Shown here one piece after another: positions 19,229 to 26,756 of a stretch of DNA of 48,995 bases (positions are counted from its first letter, which is position 1; each line of letters starts with the position of its first letter). Below the pieces are notes generated by a model. It did not search any database. It saw only the letters and a list, made by a program, of their open reading frames with translations, and was not told the origin of the DNA. This stretch comes from Treponema sp. (GTDB lineage: Bacteria; Spirochaetota; Spirochaetia; Treponematales; Breznakiellaceae): NCBI GenBank assembly GCA_009784775.1, contig WQXQ01000005.1:1-48995 (forward strand). The letters are read 5' to 3'. The translations under genes and the position numbers were made by a program.

Positions 19229-19278
19229 GCACCTGATACGTTTTTTTTCCGAATTATTATGGCAAAACCGCAATAACC

Positions 19279-19350
19279 GGATTTTTTCAAAAAACCCTGG
19301 CAAATCCAAAGATCCGCCTTTTATACAACACTGGATGGGTACCCCCCCAG
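19279..19350 (-). terminator. Hairpins after rpsG, possible attenuator
   Basis: Just after the rpsG stop the transcript can form CUGGGGGGGUACCCAUCCAG (19350-19331). Downstream it has a U/A-rich hairpin, GGGUUUUUUGAAAAAAUCC (around 19297-19279). Together they could end or attenuate str transcription before the tuf promoter. There is no clean U-run, so this is tentative. Confidence 0.4.
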
Positions 19351-19354
19351 GTTT

Positions 19355-19825
19355 CTACCAACGATAGTGCGCAAAAGCCTTATTTGCCTCTGCCATTTTA
19401 TGGGTATCTTCCCTCTTTTTGAAGGCAGTACCGGTATTATTATACGCATCCAGCAGTTCCGCTGCAAGCCGTTCATCCATGCCTTTTCCGGAACGCGCCC
19501 GGGCGGCATTGATAATCCAGCGCATCCCCAACGCTTCTTTCCGCGTATCCCGCACTTCCATGGGGACCTGGTATGTCGCGCCGCCAACCCGCCGGGATTT
19601 AACCTCGACCTGGGGCTTTACGTTGTCTATGGCCTTGAGAAATACCTCAAGCGGTTCCTTTTCGGTCTTGCTTTGGAGGATAGCCAAAGCCCCATGCACG
19701 ATACGCAGGCTTATTGAACGCTTGCCCTGCCACATCATGCGGTTTACAAACTTGGAAACCACTACACTGTTATACTTGGGATCCGGGGCCAGTTTCCGGT
19801 CTATGGTCTTTTTCTTTCTTCCCAT
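19355..19825 (-). CDS. rpsG: 30S ribosomal protein S7
   Basis: 156 residues. [20 protein letters not shown] and [20 protein letters not shown] are S7 signatures; the end is FAHYRW. S7 nucleates the 30S head. It starts 7 nt after rpsL and is followed by a gap of about 395 nt before tuf instead of fusA. Confidence 0.98.
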   Translation of the reverse strand: MGRKKKTIDRKLAPDPKYNSVVVSKFVNRMMWQGKRSISLRIVHGALAILQSKTEKEPLEVFLKAIDNVKPQVEVKSRRVGGATYQVPMEVRDTRKEALGMRWIINAARARSGKGMDERLAAELLDAYNNTGTAFKKREDTHKMAEANKAFAHYRW

Positions 19826-19832
19826 GTTACAC

Positions 19833-20207
19833 CTACGCCTTGGGCCGTTTTGCGCCGTATTTAGAGCGTCCGCGCTTACGATCGGTCACTCCCAATGTAT
19901 CTTTTGCCCCACGGATAATATGGTAGCGTACACCGGGAAGGTCCTTAACCCGTCCGCCGCGAACCAAAACCACTGAATGTTCCTGCAAATTGTGCCCGAT
20001 TCCGGGAATATAGGCCGTTACTTCGGTTCCATGGGAAAGCCGCACACGGGCTACTTTCCGCAGGGCCGAATTCGGCTTTTTGGGTGTAACAGTCATAACA
20101 CGGGTACAAACACCCCGTTTTTGGGGGCAGGAATGCAGGGCAGGAGACTTGGTCTTTGAAGTCACCTGTTGCCGCCCAAAACGAACCAACTGATTAATAG
20201 TAGGCAT
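19833..20207 (-). CDS. rpsL: 30S ribosomal protein S12
   Basis: 124 residues from the ATG at 20207 ([14 protein letters not shown]), with AAGGAG ten nt upstream. A longer in-frame reading to 20273 is rejected. The decoding loop [20 protein letters not shown] is intact, with Lys at the usual streptomycin site. [20 protein letters not shown], then PGVRYH is also diagnostic. Confidence 0.98.
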   Translation of the reverse strand: MPTINQLVRFGRQQVTSKTKSPALHSCPQKRGVCTRVMTVTPKKPNSALRKVARVRLSHGTEVTAYIPGIGHNLQEHSVVLVRGGRVKDLPGVRYHIIRGAKDTLGVTDRKRGRSKYGAKRPKA

Positions 20208-20249
20208 TCGCTCAAAACTCCTTAAAACTTGCACTTGCGCCGTCAGCAT

Positions 20250-20285
20250 ACACCCTATAAAGGGCGTGCACACCAGAGCATAATA
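20250..20285 (-). promoter_or_regulatory. rpsL leader hairpin and possible -10 box
   Basis: A TATTAT box (plus strand ATAATA near 20280-20285) could be the -10 of rpsL, but no good -35 is visible. Downstream the transcript forms ACGCCC-UUUAUA-GGGUGU (20267-20250), about 45 nt before the ATG. A ribosomal-protein control site is possible but unproven. Confidence 0.3.
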
Positions 20286-20358
20286 ATATCACCCTTGGAA
20301 AACAAGAGGATGGGATACATAAGAAATAGCAAAAGTTGCAAAAAGAGTCAAGGGGTTT

Positions 20359-20384
20359 TTGAAAAAAAATGAAGTTTTTTTCAA
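20359..20384 (-). terminator. A/T-rich hairpin after ricT
   Basis: TTGAAAAAAA (20359-20368) and TTTTTTTCAA (20375-20384) pair around a 6-nt loop, 9 nt after the ricT stop. In the transcript the second arm is rich in U, as in an intrinsic terminator. It separates ricT from the rpsL promoter region. Confidence 0.55.
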
Positions 20385-20393
20385 TGAACGGCC

Positions 20394-21323
20394 CTACCCT
20401 TTAACCCGCCAGCGATTGTCCGCAAGCTCAAAACGGTCGGCATTGAGGGTGGTTATACGGTCTTCGTTGCTCATTTTGACCTGGCCGGTAACCATGTTTG
20501 CTTCGGTAACTACCCATGTTTCCTTGTTGTAGCTGACCCGCGCGCCGGGCTGGGGCACACGGCGTATCTGCTCGCTGTAAAAGGCATGCTCATACGAAAG
20601 GCAGCAGAGCAGCCGCCCGCAGGGGCCGGAAATTTTCATTGAATTAAACGAAAGGTTTTGCTCTTTTGCCATTTTAATTGATACCGGTTTGAGCTTGTCA
20701 GAAACGGCATGGCAGCAATAGCCGCGCCCGCAGATGCCCAGGCCGCTGACCACTCTGGCTTCGTCACGGACTCCGATTTGACGCAGTTCAATGCGGGTTT
20801 TGAAAATACTGACCAGGTCTTTGACCAATTCCCTGAAATCGACGCGGTTATCGGCGGTAAAGAAAAACAGTATTTTGGATTCTTCAAGCAGATAATGCAC
20901 CTGTACCAGCTTCATTTCCAGTTGATGGTATTCGATTTTTTCTTTGCATATCTTAAAGGCATCTTTTTCCAGCTCCTGGTTGTGCTGCGCCTTTTCGATA
21001 TCTTCTTTGGTCGCGGAACGTTCAATCCAGGCGATATCAGAAGCGTCATGCCTGCACCGTACCGGCCCTATGACCTGAGCAAGGTCTTTGCCGTATCGGG
21101 TGGGAACTATTACCATGGAACCGGGGCTGAGCGCATCGTCGCGGTAGATGGCAAGAAAAGTCTCGTGAGAATAAGAGAGCCGCAGGCGATAGACAGGCGT
21201 ATCGGGGGCCAGGGATTCGATTCCCTGACCGATAACCGAAGCAGTGCATCGTTCTTCCGGCCGGTCTTCAAGAAGGGAAATATCTTCATCTTCAAGGTTT
21301 TCGTATTCGTCCATAGTGTTCAT
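20394..21323 (-). CDS. ricT: RicT/YaaT-like PSP1-domain protein
   Basis: 309 residues. The PSP1 C-terminal domain is recognised by YRLRLSYSHETFLAIYRDDA near the start and the Cys-rich core GLGICGRGYCCHAV and SGPCGRLLCCLSYEHAFY (about 200-250). In Bacillus, YaaT (RicT) forms a [4Fe-4S] complex with RicA and RicF that steers RNase Y; the seven clustered Cys here would allow cluster binding. RicA and RicF homologues are not in the window, but RNase Y is (1-808). An acidic N-terminal tail of about 25 residues is extra. The neighbour upstream is YaaR, as in Bacillus. The symbol is by family similarity. Confidence 0.88.
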   Translation of the reverse strand: MNTMDEYENLEDEDISLLEDRPEERCTASVIGQGIESLAPDTPVYRLRLSYSHETFLAIYRDDALSPGSMVIVPTRYGKDLAQVIGPVRCRHDASDIAWIERSATKEDIEKAQHNQELEKDAFKICKEKIEYHQLEMKLVQVHYLLEESKILFFFTADNRVDFRELVKDLVSIFKTRIELRQIGVRDEARVVSGLGICGRGYCCHAVSDKLKPVSIKMAKEQNLSFNSMKISGPCGRLLCCLSYEHAFYSEQIRRVPQPGARVSYNKETWVVTEANMVTGQVKMSNEDRITTLNADRFELADNRWRVKG

Positions 21324-21332
21324 TCCTTTCCT

Positions 21333-21884
21333 TTATTGTAACAAGTCTACCAAAAGTCCCCGTATTTCCTCAAGACGGGCGGCAAGCTCCAATTGCGGCA
21401 TTTGGCTGGAAAGGAGCATTGCTGCCAACTCTTCCAGTTTTTTATCGACAACGGCAATTTTGGTGTAGGTGATCTGTTTCATTGATTCAGGAGTGCCTCT
21501 TGGGCCTTTATAACCTGGTTTCAAAAATTTGGGGATGCCGGTTTCGTGACTTAAACTATAACTGTGCTCCACCACATAATGCATAAAATTGCGTACGGCC
21601 TGCTTGTAGCGAATAATTTCATCGGGGAAAGGCCGGCCGCGCAGGGTATCCCCCGTACTGCGAACCTCGTCCATCAACAAATTAAGGGTTTCCTCGGATA
21701 CGGGCAGGTCTGCCAAAGGGCCAAGTTCTCCGGCGGTTTTGCCCCGGATTTCATCAAAAATGCGGGAAAATTCGGTTTTGCCGCTGTGTTTTATGGTACT
21801 GGTTTTTTTTTCTTCTTTTTTTACCTGAGAATACGCATGGGGATTCATAAAAAACGATGGGACATCGCCATCAACTTTGGCCAT
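21333..21884 (-). CDS. YaaR-like protein (DUF327)
   Basis: 183 residues, cytoplasmic, mostly helical. The part from about residue 40 (FSRIFDEIRGKTAGELG, PFPDEIIRYKQAVRNFMHYV, then ITYTKIAVVDKKLEELAAML) matches the DUF327/YaaR family from memory. In Bacillus yaaR lies close to yaaT, and here it precedes ricT by 9 nt. Its molecular role is not established. It starts 3 nt after the bactofilin gene, so it belongs to the same operon. Confidence 0.75.
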   Translation of the reverse strand: MAKVDGDVPSFFMNPHAYSQVKKEEKKTSTIKHSGKTEFSRIFDEIRGKTAGELGPLADLPVSEETLNLLMDEVRSTGDTLRGRPFPDEIIRYKQAVRNFMHYVVEHSYSLSHETGIPKFLKPGYKGPRGTPESMKQITYTKIAVVDKKLEELAAMLLSSQMPQLELAARLEEIRGLLVDLLQ

Positions 21885-21887
21885 ACC

Positions 21888-22322
21888 TCAAGCCTCTGTG
21901 TTTTTGGAGAATACCGGCAGAACCGATCGTATTCCCTGAGCGTCACGGTATTCACTAACGGCACGGGACCAGTGTTCTTTGTCGGGGCATACCAGTACTT
22001 TGCCGTGAATAAGGCAGCCGTCGTCCGCCTGAATTCTGCGGGTGATAATATCGCCCAACACCAGCGCCGTTGAAAGGATCACCAGCGACTCTCCGGCTAT
22101 CACGTTCCCGTACACTACTCCGCCAATGGTAATCGCGGTGCCGGACACGTTGCTTTTCATCCGCGCCCGTTCCCCAATGACTACTCTGCCCCGGGCATTT
22201 ACATTTCCCACGATACTGCCATCTATGCGGGTAAAGCCGCCGGCTTCAATATCCCCTTGCAGGTTTGTGTTGGGACCAATAATAGTATTGATGGAAAAAT
22301 CTGCGTGTCTATCGGAGGGCAT
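21888..22322 (-). CDS. Bactofilin
   Basis: 144 residues. Bactofilins polymerise through a right-handed beta-helix. The repeating hydrophobic/Gly pattern is clear from residue 12 to 115: NTIIGPNTNLQGDIEAGGFT, RIDGSIVGNVNARGRVVIGE, TAITIGGVVYGNVIAGESL. The short polar N-terminus and the tail after the helix are normal. The gene follows an M23 peptidase by 11 nt. This pairing is known in other bacteria, where bactofilins localise such peptidases for cell-shape control. Confidence 0.92.
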   Translation of the reverse strand: MPSDRHADFSINTIIGPNTNLQGDIEAGGFTRIDGSIVGNVNARGRVVIGERARMKSNVSGTAITIGGVVYGNVIAGESLVILSTALVLGDIITRRIQADDGCLIHGKVLVCPDKEHWSRAVSEYRDAQGIRSVLPVFSKNTEA

Positions 22323-22333
22323 ACACCACCCTA

Positions 22334-23359
22334 TTAACGTCCTTGCCGGTTAGCGCCGGAACGGATATTCATATATTTGTAGGGATCGACAACATCTGAT
22401 CCTATGCGTATTTCATAATGCAGGTGGGGGCCGGTAGAAAGACCGGTGTTACCGATATACCCGATGACATCACCCTGCTGGACCCGCTGCCCCAGTCTGA
22501 CCCGGGAAGAAAGCAAGTGCGCATACCGGGTATAATAGCCGTGTTTGTGCCTGATGAGTATATAATTGCCAAAATCGTCGGCATAGTCGATGGTAACGAT
22601 TTGCCCATCGGCCGTGGATACAACGGGATCGCCGGAACGGTAGGTGGAAATGTCAATGCCTTTGTGAATGTATGGCTGCCCGCTAAAGGGATTTATATTC
22701 TGGCCAAAATACATTGAAATATGCCCCAGGCCGCCCCGGACAGGCCATATACTGGGAATTTCGGTTAAGAGGATGCTTTGGGAATTAAGTATGGCGCCAA
22801 GCTCTTTAACCGGCCCTACTGCCGAGGAAAGATATGCGGAAAGCCGCCGGACATCATCAACTTCCTGTAAGAGGCCTTCGGGTGTTTCACGGATGTTAAA
22901 GAAAGCAGCAAGATCGCCGCCAGTTGCCCGCTGGTTTCTTAAATCAGAGCCAAGCGCCGAAAGGACGCCGGAAAGCGCCGATTCAAAGCCCCGCGCTTCC
23001 CGCAACAGCAAGGCGGTTTCATCGCGCAGCTGATCCAGGCTTGCCTGAGCATCTTTTAACCGGTTGTCTTTGTTCGCAAGGACATTCTGGGTTGCGTTAT
23101 ATGAGGTGCCATACCACAAAAACGCGCCTACAATGCCTCCGGTTACCAGGAGGAACAGAAACATTGAAAAGACGGTTATTTGGAGGTTAAAAACCCTTTT
23201 TTCTGAGTGAGGAACAAATACAACGGTATACCGGCGGGCAAGGAAGCGCCCTGTTGCCTGCAATGCCTTTACGATCCCACGACCCGCTATGATAACGGCA
23301 TGAATGAGTTTTCGGACTATGCTGTTTTCAAAACGCTTATACTCGTGGACCGAGGCCAT
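22334..23359 (-). CDS. Membrane-anchored M23 metallopeptidase
   Basis: 341 residues. One transmembrane segment at about 52-78 (FNLQITVFSMFLFLLVTGG, then IVGAFLWYG) follows a cytoplasmic Arg/Lys-rich N-terminus. A periplasmic coiled coil comes next (about 85-125). The LytM/M23 domain at the C-terminus has zinc ligands in HKGIDIS, and HLHYEIR in the usual order. It should cut peptidoglycan cross-bridges or stem peptides. The N-terminal tail faces the cytoplasm, where bactofilin, encoded next, can bind it. Confidence 0.93.
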   Translation of the reverse strand: MASVHEYKRFENSIVRKLIHAVIIAGRGIVKALQATGRFLARRYTVVFVPHSEKRVFNLQITVFSMFLFLLVTGGIVGAFLWYGTSYNATQNVLANKDNRLKDAQASLDQLRDETALLLREARGFESALSGVLSALGSDLRNQRATGGDLAAFFNIRETPEGLLQEVDDVRRLSAYLSSAVGPVKELGAILNSQSILLTEIPSIWPVRGGLGHISMYFGQNINPFSGQPYIHKGIDISTYRSGDPVVSTADGQIVTIDYADDFGNYILIRHKHGYYTRYAHLLSSRVRLGQRVQQGDVIGYIGNTGLSTGPHLHYEIRIGSDVVDPYKYMNIRSGANRQGR

Positions 23360-23393
23360 GTTCTGTTCCTTTTTCCATAGTGTCTATTGGTAA

Positions 23394-23422
23394 ATTTTAG
23401 TGTATTTATCACCAATTGTCAA
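23394..23422 (-). promoter_or_regulatory. Promoter of the M23-bactofilin-yaaR-ricT operon
   Basis: Minus-strand TTGACA (23422-23417), 17-nt spacer, TAAAAT (23399-23394). The start point would be near 23387, with AAGGAAC before the ATG at 23359. The four genes downstream are separated by only 3-11 nt. Confidence 0.8.
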
Positions 23423-23431
23423 TATAAATAC

Positions 23432-23453
23432 GGAAAAAATCAATATTTTTCGG
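23432..23453 (-). terminator. A/T-rich hairpin after the helicase gene
   Basis: The transcript downstream of the helicase stop (23457) can pair CGAAAAAU with AUUUUUUCCG around AUUG, ending in a U-rich arm. It lies directly upstream of the next promoter. Weak support. Confidence 0.35.
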
Positions 23454-23456
23454 AAA

Positions 23457-25424
23457 TCACGTATTTTTACCCGCATGCGCGACGCGGATGATTGGTTTTT
23501 CGGGGGCTTTGCGCGAAAAGGTGCAGGCTCTGAGGGCGGCATCGGCGGGGAGGGTGGCAAAGGAACAGTAGTTTTTGACTTCAATTTCGTCGACTAAACG
23601 CCCGGGAATACCGCCGGCCTGCATCAAAAGGGCGGCGATGTCTCTGGCGCTTGCGCCATGCTGCCGTCCGTGGCCTATGTATAAGCGGGTAAATTCCTCC
23701 ATACTTGAGCGGCCGCGCCGCGGTTCGTCACGGTTTCGGTCACCGATCCTGCCGGCACCGAAGGCGGCGCCTCGGGTAGTGCCCCGGACAGCGCCTCTTG
23801 CGAAACCTCTGCCGCCGCCTCTGATGGCGCTTTTGGCGGGTTCTTTAAAGTCTTCCTCGGAGAATTCGGTGATATGGCTGTACCGGGAAGAATCAAATAA
23901 ATTGCCATAATTCAATAAAACCAACGCCTCAACTGCCCTTTCTGCGCCAAGCCGCTCAATCAGGTTGTGGCAAACTTTGGCAATAAAAGGCGAACCGGCG
24001 GCGGGCGTTTCCTCGGCAGATGGAGCGACCGCTGTTTCCGGTGATTCCGCCGCCAAATCAAGTTCCTGTTCGGGCAGGGTGGCAATGGCCGCAGCAGCGA
24101 TACGGCGGCGCAGGGATTTCATAACCGACTTTACCGATGGCACCTTGAGCCACAGGATGCCGCTGCCCAAATTCCGCTCCATCATTCGTGAGAATTGGTG
24201 TACACGGTGGCGATCGGCAAGGGTTGCCAGGCTTATTGCGATACTGCGCCGCCCTGCCCTGCCCGTTCTGCCGATGCGGTGCAGATAGGTTTCGCGGTCG
24301 TTGGGAAGGTCCCAGTTAATCACATGACTGAGGCTTGCGATGTCCAGCCCCCGCGCCGCGACATCGGTGGCAACCAGGATTGCCGGTTCGGCTGTTGCGG
24401 CGGCAGCACTCCCATCAGCGGCGCGGTGACGCAAGCCGCTTTGGCGCAGACGGAAACGCCGCAGGGTGCGTTCACGAATTTCCTGGGAAAGATCGCCGTG
24501 AATGGCCTCGGCCGGATAACCGGCCTCAACCAGACGGCGGGCAAGCTCATCGGTTTCCACTTTGGTGGCGCAAAAAATAAGCCCGTAAAATTCGGCGGCG
24601 CTGTCAATAATGCGCCTGAGGGCTTCCAGTTTATCTTCACGTTTAACGATAATGCAAAATTGGTCTACCAGAGGTTTTTCATCATCCGGTGCGGCATCTA
24701 CGATAATTTCAGCGTCACCGATATGTTTTCGTACCACTTTAATAATTGGTTCGGGCATGGTGGCGGAAAAAAGGGCTATATGCAAGGCAGTGGTGCCCGC
24801 ACCAGAAGTGCCCGCGCGTTCGCGCTCATCGGTTTTAACGGCAGCGAGTATTTTTTCCACATCCTCAAAAAAGCCCATATCCAGCATTTCGTCGGCTTCA
24901 TCAAGAATGAACCAATCCACCGTGCCAAGGTCCAGGGCCTTTCGTTCCATCAGGTCCATAACGCGGCCCGGAGTGCCTACCACTATTTCTGTTCCCCGCC
25001 GCAGGTCGAGTATCTGGTTTCTGATTGAAGCGCCGCCATACACGGCCGTTATCCGGGGATAGTTGCCGGAAACCAGCGAGGCAATCTCTCTGGACACCTG
25101 CAGCGCAAGTTCACGGGTGGGGGCAAGAATCAACGCGCGGGGGGTATGGCTGGCCTGGGTAAGCCGTTCGATAAGCGGAATACCAAAGGCAGCGGTTTTT
25201 CCCGTTCCCGTACGGGCCTTTACGATACAATGCCCCTCATCGGCCAGCAGCCGGGGCAGGGCTATGGATTGAATGTTTGTGGGTCCCGTCCACCCCTTGC
25301 GGCTAATAGCCCGTAATAAAGCATCAGACAGCCCAAATGAGGCAAAGGGATGGGGGGAGGAGGGTTGCAACGACTGAGTTTCTGAAGATTGAGTTTCTAA
25401 AGGATGGTTTTGGTCAGTTGTCAT
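23457..25424 (-). CDS. DEAD-box RNA helicase with DbpA-like RNA-binding domain
   Basis: 655 residues. Helicase motifs in order: Q motif (GPTNIQ), I (ARTGTGKT), Ia (PTRELALQ), Ib (TPGR), II (DEAD), III (SAT), IV-V (ATDVAARGLD), VI (HRIGRTGRAGR). A Gly/Arg/Ala linker follows (RGGGRGFARGAVRGTTRGAA). The C-terminal about 75 residues (FTRLYIGHGRQHGASARDIA, then GRLVDEIEVKNYCSFATLP) fit the DbpA RNA-binding domain, which in E. coli DbpA recognises 23S hairpin 92. A role in 50S assembly is therefore likely. The N-terminus is Ser/Gln/Thr-rich low complexity. No Shine-Dalgarno is visible: the repeat element at 25434-25544 ends 9 nt before the ATG. Confidence 0.93.
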   Translation of the reverse strand: MTTDQNHPLETQSSETQSLQPSSPHPFASFGLSDALLRAISRKGWTGPTNIQSIALPRLLADEGHCIVKARTGTGKTAAFGIPLIERLTQASHTPRALILAPTRELALQVSREIASLVSGNYPRITAVYGGASIRNQILDLRRGTEIVVGTPGRVMDLMERKALDLGTVDWFILDEADEMLDMGFFEDVEKILAAVKTDERERAGTSGAGTTALHIALFSATMPEPIIKVVRKHIGDAEIIVDAAPDDEKPLVDQFCIIVKREDKLEALRRIIDSAAEFYGLIFCATKVETDELARRLVEAGYPAEAIHGDLSQEIRERTLRRFRLRQSGLRHRAADGSAAAATAEPAILVATDVAARGLDIASLSHVINWDLPNDRETYLHRIGRTGRAGRRSIAISLATLADRHRVHQFSRMMERNLGSGILWLKVPSVKSVMKSLRRRIAAAAIATLPEQELDLAAESPETAVAPSAEETPAAGSPFIAKVCHNLIERLGAERAVEALVLLNYGNLFDSSRYSHITEFSEEDFKEPAKSAIRGGGRGFARGAVRGTTRGAAFGAGRIGDRNRDEPRRGRSSMEEFTRLYIGHGRQHGASARDIAALLMQAGGIPGRLVDEIEVKNYCSFATLPADAALRACTFSRKAPEKPIIRVAHAGKNT

Positions 25425-25433
25425 GTTTTGTTA

Positions 25434-25544
25434 GGGACTAGGGACTGGGGACTAGGGACTGGGGATTGTTGTTCGTTATCTAAGCGTATTAGCAACCCGC
25501 TATGCTTTGTAACAACACTCCCCAGTCCCTAGTCCCTGATCCCT
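25434..25544. repeat. Palindromic heptamer-arm repeat element, copy 1
   Basis: The left arm is four heptamers plus GGGA: GGGACTA, GGGACTG, GGGACTA, GGGACTG (25434-25465). The right arm is its inverse, CCCCAGT CCCTAGT CCCT (about 25520-25537) plus GATCCCT. The 53-nt core (25466-25518) shares TTGTTCG, TCTrAGCG, GCAACCCGC and ATGCTT, in the same order and spacing, with the copy at 35004-35122. The element fills almost the whole gap between the ABC ATPase stop (25550) and the helicase start (25424). Confidence 0.85.
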
Positions 25545-25549
25545 ATTTC

Positions 25550-26656
25550 CTACTTCCCCGGTCCCGGCAGTATGGCTTTTTCGGTTTCTTTGTCGAAATA
25601 GCGGGCTTTTTCCATTCGGGGAACAAATGTGGCCGTATCGCCAACCGTAAACGTATAGTGAGGCTCGGTACGGGCGACCAAAGGCTGACTTCCGGTACTC
25701 AGCCACAGGTGAATATCCGCGCCCAACGGCTCAACGACGGTTATTTTAACGGCAAAGCTGTTGGGGGCATTGTTTTCGATATAGTTCATATCTTCCGGGC
25801 GAATGCCAAAGAATACTTCCTTGCCAATATGATCTTTGAGATATTCAAGATGGGCTGGATCCGGCTTAATTTTGAAGGAACCTTCGTCCAGAAGGATTGA
25901 ATCGCCCTCTTCCAGTACTTTGACGGTAAGGAAGTTCATGGGCGGGGAACCAATAAAGCCGGCAACAAACTTGTTATCGGGGTGGTTATACAGGTACAAG
26001 GGAGACCCAATTTGCTGAATAAACCCGTCTTTCATAACCACGATTTTATTTGCCATGGTCATGGCTTCTACCTGATCATGGGTAACATACATCATGGTGG
26101 CATTCAACTGCAGGTGCAGGTTGGAAAGTTCCGCCCGCATCTGTACGCGCAGTTTGGCATCCAGGTTGGAAAGCGGTTCGTCAAAAAGGAATACTTTGGG
26201 GTTACGGACAATAGCCCGTCCTACTGCAACACGCTGCCGCTGACCGCCGGAGAGCGCCTTGGGCTTGCGATCCAGTAATTTTTCGATATCCAGGATTTTC
26301 GCCGCTTTTTTAACCCGCTGGTCAATTTCGTCCTTGGGGACTTTCTTAATCCGCAGACCAAACGCCATATTTTCATAGACGCTCATGTGGGGATAAAGGG
26401 CGTAGTTCTGGAATACCATGGCGATATTCCGGTCCTTGGGGGGAACATCGTTCATCAACTCACCGTCGATGTACAGTTCGCCTTCGGTAATTTCCTCAAG
26501 CCCTGCTACCATGCGGAGGGTGGTGGATTTACCGCACCACGATGGTCCTACTAAAACGACAAATTCCTTGTCCTCGACCACAATGTTGGCGTTTTCCACG
26601 GCACGAACGCCGCCTTCATACACCTTACCAATGCTTTTCAATTCTACTTTTGCCAT
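25550..26656 (-). CDS. ABC transporter ATPase, MsmK/UgpC type
   Basis: 368 residues. Walker A is GPSWCGKST, Q-loop FQNYALYPHM, signature LSGGQRQRV, Walker B VFLFDEPLSNLD, H-loop YVTHDQ. The C-terminal half (about 240-368) is the MalK-type OB/TOBE region (FFGIRPEDM; FAVKITVVEPLGADIHLWLS). Such ATPases energise carbohydrate or glycerol-phosphate importers and are often shared by several. No permease or binding-protein gene is adjacent, so it is probably such an orphan. The Trp in Walker A replaces a Gly that is nearly invariant in this family (GPSGCGKST); GGG to TGG is one base. The general GxxxxGKS pattern is kept. Confidence 0.93.
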   Translation of the reverse strand: MAKVELKSIGKVYEGGVRAVENANIVVEDKEFVVLVGPSWCGKSTTLRMVAGLEEITEGELYIDGELMNDVPPKDRNIAMVFQNYALYPHMSVYENMAFGLRIKKVPKDEIDQRVKKAAKILDIEKLLDRKPKALSGGQRQRVAVGRAIVRNPKVFLFDEPLSNLDAKLRVQMRAELSNLHLQLNATMMYVTHDQVEAMTMANKIVVMKDGFIQQIGSPLYLYNHPDNKFVAGFIGSPPMNFLTVKVLEEGDSILLDEGSFKIKPDPAHLEYLKDHIGKEVFFGIRPEDMNYIENNAPNSFAVKITVVEPLGADIHLWLSTGSQPLVARTEPHYTFTVGDTATFVPRMEKARYFDKETEKAILPGPGK

Positions 26657-26691
26657 ACGCTGGCCTCCCTATAGGGTTATTTTATGGTCAT

Positions 26692-26721
26692 AGAATACCA
26701 TTTTTGGGGGATGGGAGTCAA
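26692..26721 (-). promoter_or_regulatory. Promoter of the orphan ABC ATPase
   Basis: Minus-strand TTGACT (26721-26716), 18-nt spacer, TATTCT (26697-26692). GGGAGG lies just before the ATG at 26656. Leader about 35 nt. Confidence 0.65.
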
Positions 26722-26756
26722 GGATTTTCTCGCATTTTTCCGCACGGAGGGGGAAA

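Noticed and set aside
18961-19354. tRNA genes or a missing fusA in the rpsG-tuf gap
   Set aside because: No cloverleaf, CCA-end or GTP-binding coding sequence seen on either strand.
24195-25028. 277-codon open frame on the plus strand
   Set aside because: Antisense to the DEAD-box helicase, whose motifs are all intact; no ribosome site or domain.
25434-25544. CRISPR array made of the GGGACT repeats
   Set aside because: Units are contiguous 7-mers without spacers, arranged as an inverted pair; no cas genes.
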